Positions 52,367 to 61,575 of a stretch of 64,000 nt of DNA are shown here, piece after piece. The translations under genes and the position numbers were made by a program. Position 1 is the stretch's first letter. Every line of letters starts with the position of its first letter. Source of the DNA: Lachnospiraceae bacterium (GTDB lineage: Bacteria; Bacillota; Clostridia; Lachnospirales; Lachnospiraceae); NCBI GenBank assembly GCA_009774615.1, contig VSOC01000002.1:22922-86921 (forward strand), read 5' to 3'. The notes below the pieces were generated by a model. That model was not told the DNA's origin. It saw only the letters and a list, made by a program, of their open reading frames with translations, and did not search any database.

Positions 52367-52394
52367 TGTAACAAAAACGTAACATTTATGTAAC
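52367..52394 (+). promoter_or_regulatory. triple helical-phased TGTAAC box (WalR/PhoP-like) upstream of the cell wall hydrolase
   Basis: TGTAAC-N5-CGTAAC-N5-TGTAAC: three half-sites at exactly 11-bp steps. The WalR consensus of Firmicutes is two TGTWAH hexamers separated by 5 bp, and WalR controls cell wall hydrolases. The box lies 125 bp before the predicted -35 and 246 bp before the hydrolase ATG. Confidence 0.55.
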
Positions 52395-52518
52395 AATAAT
52401 TTGCAGCAGGACGTTTGTTTTTTTAAGAAAAAGCAGCCTTTGTTTGATCAATATTTCCAAAAACGAAAAAAATAAGGTTTTATCGAAACAAAAAAATGCC
52501 GAAAATAAAGCTGTGCTA

Positions 52519-52548
52519 TTGACCATTGAAAACCAAATCCCATATAAT
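52519..52548 (+). promoter_or_regulatory. promoter of the cell wall hydrolase gene
   Basis: TTGACC (52519-52524), an 18-bp spacer and consensus TATAAT (52543-52548). The 339-bp gap 52301-52639 holds this, the box at 52367, and AT-rich sequence otherwise. Confidence 0.65.
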
Positions 52549-52639
52549 GTGCCCGTTACCCGCTGAAATGTGCAGAAAGTGGGGGAATACCCATGAAAAG
52601 AAGCACAAAAGGATAGAAAAGAGGGGAATGAGGTAAATT

Positions 52640-53407
52640 ATGTTAAAAAAATGGCATTGGATAACTAAAGCATCTGCCGGAGCCATCCTGGTTTTCGTGC
52701 TTGGATGTCTTCCGGCTGGTTTTACAAAAGCCAAACCATATGTAACATCGGATGATGCAGAAGCAAAACGGTATGTAATATCGGATGATGCAGAAGACGG
52801 GCAGCATAGCCGGATTGACTTTGCAGAAACAGAACAGGATGTACAAACGGAATTTGCAGCAGTTTATGCACAGCCAAAGATAAACTTGATGATACGGAGA
52901 ACAAAGGAAGAGGAAAGTACGCAAAAAGAACAAATGCCGGAAATATTAGCAGAAACAGCGAAAGAAGAAGCAGACAGGCAGGAAACGAAGGAAAACAATA
53001 AGGAAGAAAAAAACACCGGACGGCCCAGTACTTTCTGCACGGCAAAGGACTATCAGGTTCTGTTAAATATTGTCCAGGCAGAGGCGGGCGGCTGTAATGC
53101 CATAGGAAAGATTTTAGTAGCGAATGTCATCCTTAACCGGGTGAAAAGTGAACTCTTTCCGGATACCATTACCGACGTTGTCTATGAAAAATCACAGTTT
53201 TCCCCGGCAATGAACGGAACCATTGACCAGGTAAAAGTAAGCGACAGTACGGAAAAAAGTGTAATACGTGCCTTAAGCGGGGAAGATTATTCCCAGGGCG
53301 CTCTTTACTTTATGAACCGTCGTTCGTCCCAGTCGGGAAATACAAGCTGGTTTGATCGAAAGCTGACTTATCTGTTTCAGTATGAAGGTCATGAATTTTT
53401 TAAATAA
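52640..53407 (+). CDS. exported SleB/CwlJ-type cell wall hydrolase
   Basis: 255 residues. A signal peptide (1-30) is followed by a linker with a duplicated 11-residue unit (KPYVTSDDAEA, KRYVISDDAED) and an acidic Lys/Glu stretch to about 130. The catalytic domain (135-255; LLNIVQAEAGG, GKILVANVILNRV, SQFSPAMNG, QGALYFMNR) is hydrolase_2/SleB, a lytic transglycosylase-like fold with Glu of AEAGG as the likely catalytic residue. SleB acts on spore cortex, but many vegetative paralogues exist; without a sporulation-type promoter I infer wall turnover. Confidence 0.88.
   Translation: MLKKWHWITKASAGAILVFVLGCLPAGFTKAKPYVTSDDAEAKRYVISDDAEDGQHSRIDFAETEQDVQTEFAAVYAQPKINLMIRRTKEEESTQKEQMPEILAETAKEEADRQETKENNKEEKNTGRPSTFCTAKDYQVLLNIVQAEAGGCNAIGKILVANVILNRVKSELFPDTITDVVYEKSQFSPAMNGTIDQVKVSDSTEKSVIRALSGEDYSQGALYFMNRRSSQSGNTSWFDRKLTYLFQYEGHEFFK
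52733..52798 (+). repeat. 33-bp in-frame coding duplication
   Basis: Two 33-bp units (52733, 52766) share ATATCGGATGATGCAGAAG-like cores and encode the duplicated 11-residue unit of the hydrolase linker. Confidence 0.85.
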
Positions 53408-53610
53408 CCCTATAAACGAATCCAAAAAACCTGATGAAATAACCCAGTGAAGTAACTCCAACCAGTGAACTAACGCTAATAAAGAATGACAAATGTCACG
53501 CCCAAAGTGACACTTGACCTCTGGGAGAATATGCATTTTTCCCCTATAATTATCGTAAGAAGAGAGAACGAAGAGTAATCAGTAAAACGATAAAGAAAGG
53601 GGATAAAAAG

Positions 53611-55347
53611 ATGAGTATATATTCTGTAGTTGTTATCTGGCTGCTTGCACCGTTGATTGAACTGGGTGTGATTGCCTGGCTTGCGTCGGAACGGGCTCAT
53701 TATAAACGTCTTCTTGAAGAATCCGCAGGAAAAGGGGCGCAGAAAATACCTTCCGGGCAGAAAAATTTATATACATCTTATGGGAGCTGGCCGACGCAGA
53801 TGCAGGATTCACCGCTTCAGGCACAGACGCAGGAAAGCCGGCCTCTGCCTTTACAGGTACAGACACAAAAGGCACAGGAACCGAAAGGAAAGCCCGAGCG
53901 TATGCCGAAGAAAGCCAATCTGGGAACGATTGCTTTAATTCTGGGAATGATTTTTATTGTGCTGGCGGGAGTTATCTTTGCAACGACGACCTGGAAGATT
54001 ATGGAAGACGGCAGTAAGGTGCTATTTATCTTTGCATCAGCGGTACTGTTTTTTGGGGCAAGCGGGATAGCGAAAAAGTGGTTTGGTATTCGTAAAACCA
54101 GCAATGCCTTTTATCTTCTGGGCAGTATTTTCCTGTTTTTATCGGTTGTGGCAGCCGCCTATTTTCAGGTGCTTGGAACGACGTTTGTCCTGATAGGGCA
54201 GAACCGCTGGAAGGTTTTATGGGTGGGAAGCCTTGTCATGGAAGCAGCTTTTCTGGTGGGACTTAAAGGGTTTAAAGAAAAGATGTATGTGCAGGCAAGT
54301 CTTTGGGGCATGAGTGTTAGTATGCTGTTTCTGGCAAAGGCTCTGCAGATAAGCTGGGCAGATTTTGTTTCCCTGATGACCCTGTATGCCTTTATCCTTC
54401 TTTTGTTTGTCTTAAAAACGGGGAAGAAAAAATCGGCGGCTTCGGTATTTGCCCATCTTCATTTTTGGATATTTGGTGCAGCGACGATGCTTTGGAGTCT
54501 TCTTTCGATTAGCAGGTTTGCTTCTTTTAAGATGCTTGGTCTTATCGCTTTGGGTGCTGTGGCTGCTGGTATGCGTTGTCTTCGGCAGAGGGAGAAAAAA
54601 ACGGTTTATGAGGTGTTCTACCTTATCTCGGTTGCCCAGTTCTGCCCCTATGCATCGATGTTTCTGGGCAATAAATTCCTTTCGGCAGAGCTTATTTCTA
54701 TCATCCTTCTGGCTGTTCTTGCCCTGTGGGATGTCTGGAAAAAGGATGGACTGGAACTTGTGCTGCTGATGATGAGCGGGATTGCGCCATTGTATTTTTA
54801 TCTGGAACAGGGAACGGATGTCTGGTGGTTTGTCTACACGCTCTTTCTGGCCCTTTATCTGTTCCGTTACCGAAAGGATGGAAACTGGAGAAAACCGGCA
54901 TTGTCGGCTTCGGCCTTCCTTTTCGTCCTGGCTTTCTGGGGGCAGTCCTTTATCGACTGGCCGGACTGGATAGCCCTGGAATGCAACCTTCTGCCTGCGG
55001 CTTTCTGGATCTGGGCCATGGGAGAAATCTGGGGAAAGGGCTGCGGCATCAGGCAGATGCAGAATATCGGCTACGCAGCCTGTCTGGGAATTCTGGTCTG
55101 GGATGCCTACAGCGGAGGAATGATTGTGGATGCACTGCTTGTCGAAGGGTGCTGCCTGGCGGTTTTTGTCTTCAACCAGATGAAAAAAAATGTCTGGTGG
55201 GTGAGGATTTCCGGATGTTTAATGCTTTTCATCGTCCTGCTGATGACCAAGGATTTCTGGATGAGTATTTCCTGGTGGATTTATCTTCTGGCTGTGGGGA
55301 TTGGATTAATTCTTTTTGCCGCAGTGATTGAAAAGAAGAAACCGTAA
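53611..55347 (+). CDS. polytopic membrane protein of unknown function
   Basis: 578 residues. One N-terminal membrane helix, then a Gln/Pro-rich cytoplasmic-looking segment (40-105), then about fourteen hydrophobic helices. The segment GTIALILGMIFIVLAGVIFATTTWKIM resembles the start of DUF2157-type membrane proteins, but I do not claim membership. It precedes a histidine kinase gene by 22 bp and a response regulator, so it may be sensed or controlled by that pair, or be part of its signal input. No catalytic motif is visible. Confidence 0.7.
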   Translation: MSIYSVVVIWLLAPLIELGVIAWLASERAHYKRLLEESAGKGAQKIPSGQKNLYTSYGSWPTQMQDSPLQAQTQESRPLPLQVQTQKAQEPKGKPERMPKKANLGTIALILGMIFIVLAGVIFATTTWKIMEDGSKVLFIFASAVLFFGASGIAKKWFGIRKTSNAFYLLGSIFLFLSVVAAAYFQVLGTTFVLIGQNRWKVLWVGSLVMEAAFLVGLKGFKEKMYVQASLWGMSVSMLFLAKALQISWADFVSLMTLYAFILLLFVLKTGKKKSAASVFAHLHFWIFGAATMLWSLLSISRFASFKMLGLIALGAVAAGMRCLRQREKKTVYEVFYLISVAQFCPYASMFLGNKFLSAELISIILLAVLALWDVWKKDGLELVLLMMSGIAPLYFYLEQGTDVWWFVYTLFLALYLFRYRKDGNWRKPALSASAFLFVLAFWGQSFIDWPDWIALECNLLPAAFWIWAMGEIWGKGCGIRQMQNIGYAACLGILVWDAYSGGMIVDALLVEGCCLAVFVFNQMKKNVWWVRISGCLMLFIVLLMTKDFWMSISWWIYLLAVGIGLILFAAVIEKKKP

Positions 55348-55369
55348 AGTAATAGGGGGAATAGGTAAG

Positions 55370-56998
55370 ATGACAGCAGTTTTACTTCAGTTTGCTTATC
55401 TTTGGGCAATCGGGTTCTGCCTTTATACCTCGGGCTGGCTGATTTTGCGGGCAGACAGGAATCGGACAACGATGTCCCTGGCTGCCTGCCAGCTTTTAAT
55501 TATTATCTGGTGTGTTCCGCAGCTTTTTCTTTCTCTTCCCATGAGCCGGGAGATAAAGTATCTTCTCTATGGGATTTCCTATCTTGGCATAAGCTTTATC
55601 GGTTCTTTCTGGCTTTTATTTTCCTTTTTTTACTGTCAGCGCCCGATAAGGCTTTGGTCAAAAATCCTGCTTTTTGGCGTATCCCTGACGGACTACGCCA
55701 TGTTTTTAACTAATGAAGGACATCATTTTTTTTACCGGGTTTTTGCCGTAGATCATGTGGTTTACGGGCCGGTTTTTTATGTGCACATGCTTTTTACCTA
55801 TGCCTGCGTTTTCTTGGGTATAGGTGTGGTGCTTGCGTGTTTTCGGAAAAAACAGGTGGCGGTGCTTCACATGCTGGTGATTATCCTGGCGGCGGCCATT
55901 CCTCTGGGATTTAATCTTTTGTATCTGTCCGGAGTAGTAAAAGCCGGATTTGATTTAACGCCGCCGGCTTTTGCTTTAAGCAGTTTTTTTATGCTGGTGG
56001 CTGTTTTTCGGTATGATTTTCTTGATATCCACGTCCTTGCTTTTGAACGCATTTTTTCAGCCATATCCGAAGGCGTGGTGGTGTATAATAAGCGGGGCAT
56101 GATCACTTATTTAAATCCGGCCGCAAAAAACTGGCTCGGGGTTAAAAAAGGGGATGACGGGAGAACATTGTGCGAAGAACTTGAACGAATGGCGAAAGCG
56201 TGGAAAAGAGAAAATGAAGCTTTGCCGGGATTAGAAGAGGAAAAGGATCTGCTGGCCCTTCCTACAGGAGAGAAACTTCGCCTTAAGCACTATCCCCTTC
56301 GGAACAAACAGGGAGAGGAAACGGCGCAAATCCTGCTCCTGACCGATGTCGGGGAATATTTTGAACTGCTCAGACAGAACCGGGAACTGGCGGTTTCCGA
56401 ACAGCGCCTGGCCATTGCCCAGGAGAGAAACCGGATTGCACAGGAAGTCCACGATACAACAGGCCACACACTGACGATGATTTCTTCTTTAGTGAAATTA
56501 AGCCGTATTGCCTGTGAAGACGGCAGCGGCGGCAGCATAGAAGATTATTTAAATCAGGCCCAGGAACTGGCTTCCCAGGGAATTAAAGAACTTCGCTGTT
56601 CCATTAACCATCTGCGTCAGGGAAATGACCGGGAACTGGTGACGGAGGGTATTTTCCAGCTTACCCGGAGGATAAAAGAGATTGAAGTCGAAGTAGAACT
56701 CCAGGGAGAGGACGGCGAGAGATATTCCCATTTATCTTCCGTCATCTGCCGGTGTCTGCGGGAGGCGGTTACCAACTGTTTAAAATATGCCCGGGCAACA
56801 CACATGGATGTTATCGTGAAATTTGGAAAGAATGATTTAAGTCTGTATGTTTTTGACAATGGACAGGGCTGCGCACGGATTGAAGAGCACAATGGTATCC
56901 GGGGAATTCGGGAACGAGTGGAAAAGGCCGGGGGGCAGGTGCGCTTTATTTCCGCAGAAGGCGAGGGATTTCAGATGGTGATCCAGCTTCCCCTGTAA
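55370..56998 (+). CDS. NarL-type sensor histidine kinase with a 7TM input domain
   Basis: 542 residues from ATG 55370, 10 nt after AGGGGGA. About seven or eight membrane helices (1-220) form a histidine-kinase 7TM input domain. A PAS domain (about 225-335, ISEGVVVYNKRGMITYLNPAA) follows, then HisKA_3 with the phospho-acceptor His361 in AQEVHDTTGHTL and a GHKL ATPase domain (EAVTNCLKYARA, FDNGQGCARI, GIRGIRERVEKAGG). It would autophosphorylate in response to a membrane or cytosolic signal and pass the phosphate to the regulator encoded 20 bp downstream. The signal is unknown. Confidence 0.93.
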   Translation: MTAVLLQFAYLWAIGFCLYTSGWLILRADRNRTTMSLAACQLLIIIWCVPQLFLSLPMSREIKYLLYGISYLGISFIGSFWLLFSFFYCQRPIRLWSKILLFGVSLTDYAMFLTNEGHHFFYRVFAVDHVVYGPVFYVHMLFTYACVFLGIGVVLACFRKKQVAVLHMLVIILAAAIPLGFNLLYLSGVVKAGFDLTPPAFALSSFFMLVAVFRYDFLDIHVLAFERIFSAISEGVVVYNKRGMITYLNPAAKNWLGVKKGDDGRTLCEELERMAKAWKRENEALPGLEEEKDLLALPTGEKLRLKHYPLRNKQGEETAQILLLTDVGEYFELLRQNRELAVSEQRLAIAQERNRIAQEVHDTTGHTLTMISSLVKLSRIACEDGSGGSIEDYLNQAQELASQGIKELRCSINHLRQGNDRELVTEGIFQLTRRIKEIEVEVELQGEDGERYSHLSSVICRCLREAVTNCLKYARATHMDVIVKFGKNDLSLYVFDNGQGCARIEEHNGIRGIRERVEKAGGQVRFISAEGEGFQMVIQLPL

Positions 56999-57018
56999 GT
57001 TTAGTGGAGGAAAAACGG

Positions 57019-57675
57019 ATGATTCGTGTAGTAATTGCTGATGATATTCAGATTCTGCGCCAGGGACTGAAGGCGATTTTAAGTCAGGATAAGGAAATCG
57101 AGGTGACGGGTCTGGCTTCGGACGGAAAAGAGGCATTTGAACTCTGTAAACGGCAGCATCCGGACGTGGTTCTCATGGATATGCGTATGCCGGAGTACGA
57201 CGGAAGCTGGGGAATTTCGGCGATAAAAAAGCATTTCCCGCAGATTCGTGTTATGGTACTTACCACCTTTGACGATCAGGAAACCGTGGACGCCGCGATT
57301 CATAGCGGGGCAGACGGCTATATTTTAAAGGAAATGGAAGACGAGAAGCTTATCCGGGCCGTAAAAACGGTTTACGGGGGAATCCGGGTCTTTGGGGACA
57401 GTGTTTTTGAGGGAATCCGCCAGAAGCTGGACGGATATAAGGGAGGGAGAAAAGACAGAGGAGGAGCGCCGCTTCCTGAACTGACATCCAGGGAAAAGGA
57501 TATTATGCGCTGTGTGGCGGAGGGGATGGATAACCGGGAAATTGCCGCAAAACTGTTTCTTGCCGAGGGAACGGTGCGCAATAATCTTTCACGTCTTCTG
57601 GATAAATTAAATCTAAAAGATCGGACACAGCTTGCGGTATTTGCCGTAAAAAACCATCTGGATGAGGCGTTTTAG
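57019..57675 (+). CDS. NarL/FixJ-type response regulator
   Basis: 218 residues from ATG 57019, which follows GGAGG by 8 nt. The receiver domain has phospho-acceptor Asp54 (VVLMDMRMP) and acidic pair Asp8-Asp9; the C-terminal LuxR-type helix-turn-helix is LTSREKDIMRCVAEGMDNREIAAKLFLAEGTVRNNLSRL. Phosphorylation by the adjacent kinase should promote DNA binding. Targets are unknown; the upstream membrane protein gene is the obvious candidate. The stop codon lies in a 13-bp direct repeat. Confidence 0.93.
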   Translation: MIRVVIADDIQILRQGLKAILSQDKEIEVTGLASDGKEAFELCKRQHPDVVLMDMRMPEYDGSWGISAIKKHFPQIRVMVLTTFDDQETVDAAIHSGADGYILKEMEDEKLIRAVKTVYGGIRVFGDSVFEGIRQKLDGYKGGRKDRGGAPLPELTSREKDIMRCVAEGMDNREIAAKLFLAEGTVRNNLSRLLDKLNLKDRTQLAVFAVKNHLDEAF

Positions 57676-57696
57676 GGTAAAAGTTTAGGGTAAAAG
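57671..57696 (+). repeat. 13-bp exact tandem duplication spanning a stop codon
   Basis: TTTAGGGTAAAAG occurs twice in direct succession (57671-57683, 57684-57696); the first copy contains the TAG of the response regulator gene. Confidence 0.95.
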
Positions 57697-57750
57697 TTAA
57701 AAATAATAAAGACAGAATGCAAAAAACATGGTATGATGGGTGTACAAAGC

Positions 57751-57770
57751 GTTGCTGTGTGAACAGTAAC
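57751..57770 (-). mobile_element. 20-bp remnant of the small inverted-repeat family
   Basis: GTTGCTGTGTGAACAGTAAC equals the reverse complement of the 26-bp unit with six central bases missing. Flanking TACAAAGC and GACAAAGG agree at 6 of 8 positions. It lies 58 bp before the carboxypeptidase gene. Confidence 0.6.
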
Positions 57771-57827
57771 GACAAAGGCGGGCATAAAAATTTTTCTTTG
57801 CGCCTGTCTTCAAGAACAATAGATAGG

Positions 57828-59372
57828 ATGTTGAAACCCATGAATGAAAGTAAAGCGTATTTACCGAGGATAAAGGGCAGATGTACTGCTTGGGTGCTTT
57901 GCCTGGTTCTTTTTTTGCAGTCCCTGATGGTGATTTCGGCCCATGCCGCGCCGCAGTGGCCGTATGACACGGGAATCGAGGCAGAGGCGGGAATCGTGAT
58001 AGATGCGGATACGGGAGCCGTACTTTACGGACAGAATCTTCACCGCACCTATGCTCCGGCCAGTATTACCAAGATTTTAACCGCACTGGTTGTTATTGAA
58101 AACTGTGCGTCCCTGGACGATGTTGTGACCTTTTCTCATGATGCCGTCTACGATGTGGAATCCGGCAGCGGAAATGCCCTGGCTCTGGAAGAGGGGGATC
58201 AGCTTACGGTACGGGACTGTCTTCACGCCCTTTTGCTGCGATCGTCCAACCAGGCGGCGAATGCCCTGGCGGAATATATTGCCGGAAGCAGAGAAGCTTT
58301 TGTGGCAATGATGAATGAAAAAGTCCGTTCCCTTGGCTGTTTGCAGGAAGAATGTAACTTTGCCAACCCTTCCGGGTTAAACGACGAAAATCAGTATGTT
58401 TCTCCCTATACTATGGCAAAAATCGGACAGGCTGCCTTTGCCAATGAAACTCTGATGGAAGTGAACGCGGCAACCAGCTACCAGATTGATCACACCATCA
58501 ACCATCCCGACGGACTGCGGGTGGAGATGGAGCACAAGCTTTTAATTACCACGGACGAAGGAAGCGAATACTATTATCCGCGTGCAGTTGCCGGAAAAAC
58601 CGGCTGGACGTCCATTGCCGGAAATACCCTGATAACCTGTGCCAAAGACGGCGACAAGACCTTAATCAGCGTGGTTTTAAAAAGCCGTCAGACCCATTAT
58701 TCGGATACCATTGCCCTGTTAAACTTTGGTTTTCGGAATTTCCAGAACCTGGATTCCACAGGTGCAGAAGCTGGTTTTTTTGATCCGGAGGGCAATCTTA
58801 CGGTTGACGGAAAGACCTATGCGAGAAGTGATCTGGACATCCAGGGAAGCCGTCTGGTTACGGTTCCCTTAAATGCAACACTGGCGGATACCCAGATAGC
58901 CCTGGTCACGAAAGAAGCGATGCAGCTTCCGTATCCTGAGGGAGCGATCGGGGAAATTCGTTTTTCGTATAATGAAAGAATCGTGGGAAGCAGCTATTTT
59001 GTTCCTAAACCCGAAGAAACCGCTCCGGAAGAAACCCTGCCGGCAGAATTAGAGGGAAGCGGAGATGCCGCAGGGGATGAAGATGCAAGTCCTTCGGAGA
59101 GCGAGTCCATGGAGGCTTCGGGGCAGCCGGAAAATCCTGCAAAGCCAAAGATAAATCTGCCGCTGGATAAGCTGATTTTCGTCCTTCCCGTAGCCGGAGG
59201 GATTGCTGTTTTGGCAGGAATTATCGTCTGGTCGGGAAAGAAAAAGAAAGAGCGGCTTCAGTTAGAAGAAGAGCGCCGCCAGAAGAGGAAGAAGCGTCTG
59301 GAAGAAATCGGTTATACCGAGGAAGATTTCCAGCGTATGCTGGAAGAGAGGAACAGAGAAAGGGGCAGATAA
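57828..59372 (+). CDS. dacF: D-alanyl-D-alanine carboxypeptidase, PBP5 type
   Basis: 514 residues from ATG 57828; ATG 57840 is an equally good start. A signal peptide ends near AHA (40). The serine D,D-peptidase motifs are SITK (79-82, nucleophile Ser79), SSN (139-141) and KTG (257-259). A beta-rich PBP5 C-terminal domain follows (about 300-400), then an acidic linker and a C-terminal membrane helix (about 445-475) with a Lys/Arg-rich tail, so the enzyme is held at the outer face of the membrane. It trims the terminal D-Ala of peptidoglycan stem peptides. The stop codon is inside the terminator stem. Confidence 0.94.
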   Translation: MLKPMNESKAYLPRIKGRCTAWVLCLVLFLQSLMVISAHAAPQWPYDTGIEAEAGIVIDADTGAVLYGQNLHRTYAPASITKILTALVVIENCASLDDVVTFSHDAVYDVESGSGNALALEEGDQLTVRDCLHALLLRSSNQAANALAEYIAGSREAFVAMMNEKVRSLGCLQEECNFANPSGLNDENQYVSPYTMAKIGQAAFANETLMEVNAATSYQIDHTINHPDGLRVEMEHKLLITTDEGSEYYYPRAVAGKTGWTSIAGNTLITCAKDGDKTLISVVLKSRQTHYSDTIALLNFGFRNFQNLDSTGAEAGFFDPEGNLTVDGKTYARSDLDIQGSRLVTVPLNATLADTQIALVTKEAMQLPYPEGAIGEIRFSYNERIVGSSYFVPKPEETAPEETLPAELEGSGDAAGDEDASPSESESMEASGQPENPAKPKINLPLDKLIFVLPVAGGIAVLAGIIVWSGKKKKERLQLEEERRQKRKKRLEEIGYTEEDFQRMLEERNRERGR

Positions 59373-59386
59373 TCTGCCCCTTTTTA
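59360..59386 (+). terminator. rho-independent terminator overlapping the dacF stop
   Basis: AAGGGGCAGAT (59360-59370) pairs perfectly with ATCTGCCCCTT (59372-59382), followed by T. The TAA stop (59370-59372) forms the tip of the hairpin. Confidence 0.9.
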
Positions 59387-59413
59387 AAGCCTTTTTAAAG
59401 CTTATGGATGTTT

Positions 59414-60151
59414 TTACGGCTCTAAAACTTCACTTAACACATTCTGCGGCTCATCGATAAAGACCAGATCCGCCTGTTTATCCAGAAAATGTGCCCTCTG
59501 GTGTACGATAATGATTTCTTTTCCGTCAAAATACCGGATATAGTTGGAAAACAGTTCAGAATTCATATTTGTTCCCAGAAGAATCAGCAGTTCCGCCTTC
59601 TCCATCTCCACCGTGGCCCTCGTCATGACCTGGCTGTCAACCATTTCTCCAAAGAGGGAAACGAGGGGGCGGACGACCGAATGGCAGTGCTCGCACCGGG
59701 GAATGGTTTTGGCCTGCATAATATAATCCAGGGAATACTCCTTATGACAGTGCGGGCACCAGTTTTTGTAAATGCTTCCGTGAAGATTAATCACATTCCT
59801 GCAGCCGCACTGCTGGGCAATCTCATAGATATTTCCCGTGATAATGCAGTCAAGCTTTCCTTCTTTTTCCAGCCGGGCCAGGGCATTACCGGATTTTGTC
59901 GGCTTCTGCCTTGCGCTTAAAATTTCTTTCTTGTAAAACTCAAAAAATTTCTCCGTGCGGGTATTGTAGTAGGCGCTGGAAAAAATATATTCCGGGGAAA
60001 CGCCGTAGGCTTGTTCAATGGCATAGGCCCGCTCATCGTCCCGGATAACCGGGGTTCCCCCTTCTTCCATCATCCCTGAACCACAAAGTGCTACCGTATA
60101 GTGGCTTTTTTCCAACAATGACTTAAATTTTTCAATTTCTTTTCTTGCCAT
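59414..60151 (-). CDS. Sir2-family protein with altered NAD-site residues
   Basis: 245 residues. The zinc module CPHC (132-135) and CEHC (153-156), His124 in NLHGS and RPLVSLFGE are sirtuin hallmarks; sirtuins remove acyl groups from lysine using NAD. The NAD-binding signatures deviate: the GAGIS motif reads GSGMM (24-28), and TQNID reads TGNIY (105-109), so the conserved Asp is Tyr. Activity as a standard deacetylase is therefore uncertain; ADP-ribosyl transfer or NAD hydrolysis are alternatives. It lies 48 bp after brnQ on the same strand and is probably co-transcribed. Confidence 0.82.
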   Translation of the reverse strand: MARKEIEKFKSLLEKSHYTVALCGSGMMEEGGTPVIRDDERAYAIEQAYGVSPEYIFSSAYYNTRTEKFFEFYKKEILSARQKPTKSGNALARLEKEGKLDCIITGNIYEIAQQCGCRNVINLHGSIYKNWCPHCHKEYSLDYIMQAKTIPRCEHCHSVVRPLVSLFGEMVDSQVMTRATVEMEKAELLILLGTNMNSELFSNYIRYFDGKEIIIVHQRAHFLDKQADLVFIDEPQNVLSEVLEP

Positions 60152-60199
60152 AACCTTATCGTCCCCCTTTTTTATATTTTTCGTGCTGTTTGTGTGTGT

Positions 60200-61387
60200 T
60201 TACAGCAATTTTATTTTTTCCAGGTTTGCGGCAATGCCGGCCAGAACTGCTGCCAGGATGCAGAAAGGATAAAGCAGAGGCAGACGGCAAATCCACGGAT
60301 GAATCAAGGATAAAAGAAGCAGTACCAGCACTGCGGGATAAATACAGTTTAAGACGGGCAGAGAAAAAGCAAACACCAGTTCCGGACGAATGATGGTTAC
60401 GGCAAAGCTGATACCGGAAAAAACCGCCGCCCAGACCGGATAAGGAAGTTTGGGAAACTGACGGGAAAATATATCACTGCAGCAGCAGATTAGCCCGGCA
60501 CTGACATTTAAGCAGGAAATGAAAAAAATCACTGCCAGAAGGTAAAGGCCGTTTTTTCCGTAAAGTTCATTCGCGGCCCAGGAAAGGATCTCTGTTCCGT
60601 TCCTGGCTGCGGGAAGCCCGGTTCCGGCAAGGCTTCCGATAAAGGCCAGAACACCGTAAATCAGGGTGAGCAAAACACCGGCAATAAGCGCAGTGATAAA
60701 GGCTTCTCTGCGGATAAGGTTATCGGAAGTCACACCTTTTTCACGGATAGTCAATATAAAGACAACACTGCAGGCCAGGGACATAACAACACCCATTCCC
60801 TGATAACCTTTTAGGAAGCCAAAAAGAAACGGATGCTCTGCAAAAGAAGGCGACAAAACGCTGCGCTGTCCCACAGGCCAGAAGACACAGCCGATAAAGA
60901 TGAGGGCAATTAAAAATATAAGGCATGGAACCATCACTTTTCCTATGCGGTTGCTCAGCCTTTCCGGACGCAGACTGAACAGGTATACGAGAATAAAAAA
61001 TCCCAGAAGGCAGCACCGATATAGGTTCTGGCTGGAGTTTTCTTCTATAAATAAAAGCAGGTTCAGAAGGCAGGAAGCCTGAGCTGCTTTAGGAAGGACA
61101 AAAAGAGGTCCCAAAAGCAGGGCAAACAGCAAAGGAAAAACAAGAGCACATCGGGGATGAATCCGTGCAGCCAGCTTATCCAGACCCCCGGCAGACACGG
61201 CTGCTCCTGCGCCCAAAAGAGGAAGGAAAACCCCGCTCACCCAAAAACCGGCCATCCCGCGCCAGAGGCTGCTGCCGGCACAGAACCCCAAATAGGGGAC
61301 GAATGGTAAACTGCCAGCACCCAAAAACATGGAAAATAAGGTAAATCCTATCCAAATCCGGTTGGCAAAAGATAGTTTTTGTTTCAT
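60200..61387 (-). CDS. brnQ: branched-chain amino acid carrier (LIVCS family)
   Basis: 395 residues with twelve hydrophobic segments and the family N-terminus (IGFTLFSMFLGAGSLPFVPYLG), plus GYQGMGVVMSLA in the middle. BrnQ proteins import leucine, isoleucine and valine with Na+ or H+. The residue signature LFSMFLGAGNLIFP of BrnQ is altered to GAGSLPF, but the match is otherwise good. It starts 188 bp after pncB and is followed by the sirtuin gene. Confidence 0.85.
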   Translation of the reverse strand: MKQKLSFANRIWIGFTLFSMFLGAGSLPFVPYLGFCAGSSLWRGMAGFWVSGVFLPLLGAGAAVSAGGLDKLAARIHPRCALVFPLLFALLLGPLFVLPKAAQASCLLNLLLFIEENSSQNLYRCCLLGFFILVYLFSLRPERLSNRIGKVMVPCLIFLIALIFIGCVFWPVGQRSVLSPSFAEHPFLFGFLKGYQGMGVVMSLACSVVFILTIREKGVTSDNLIRREAFITALIAGVLLTLIYGVLAFIGSLAGTGLPAARNGTEILSWAANELYGKNGLYLLAVIFFISCLNVSAGLICCCSDIFSRQFPKLPYPVWAAVFSGISFAVTIIRPELVFAFSLPVLNCIYPAVLVLLLLSLIHPWICRLPLLYPFCILAAVLAGIAANLEKIKLL

Positions 61388-61465
61388 AACCCTGTTCCCT
61401 TCTCTGCCTTCATTTTAGCTTTTCTAATCTTTACTTTTATTTTACCGTTTTCCCGGCAATTAATC

Positions 61466-61507
61466 AAGCCCGGTGTCAACTTTTTTGTTTTTGCCGGGCT
61501 TTTTTTA
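61466..61507. terminator. possible terminator hairpin between pncB and brnQ
   Basis: AAGCCCGG (61466-61473) pairs with CCGGGCTT (61494-61501). The T run lies on the plus-strand side, where no gene needs it; for pncB (minus) the downstream side has few T, so termination would be weak. Confidence 0.4.
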
Positions 61508-61575
61508 TGCAATTTGTACAGTTTTGCTTTTTTGCCAACTGCATGGCTGTTTTGCTTTTTTCCTGTTATCTTCTT

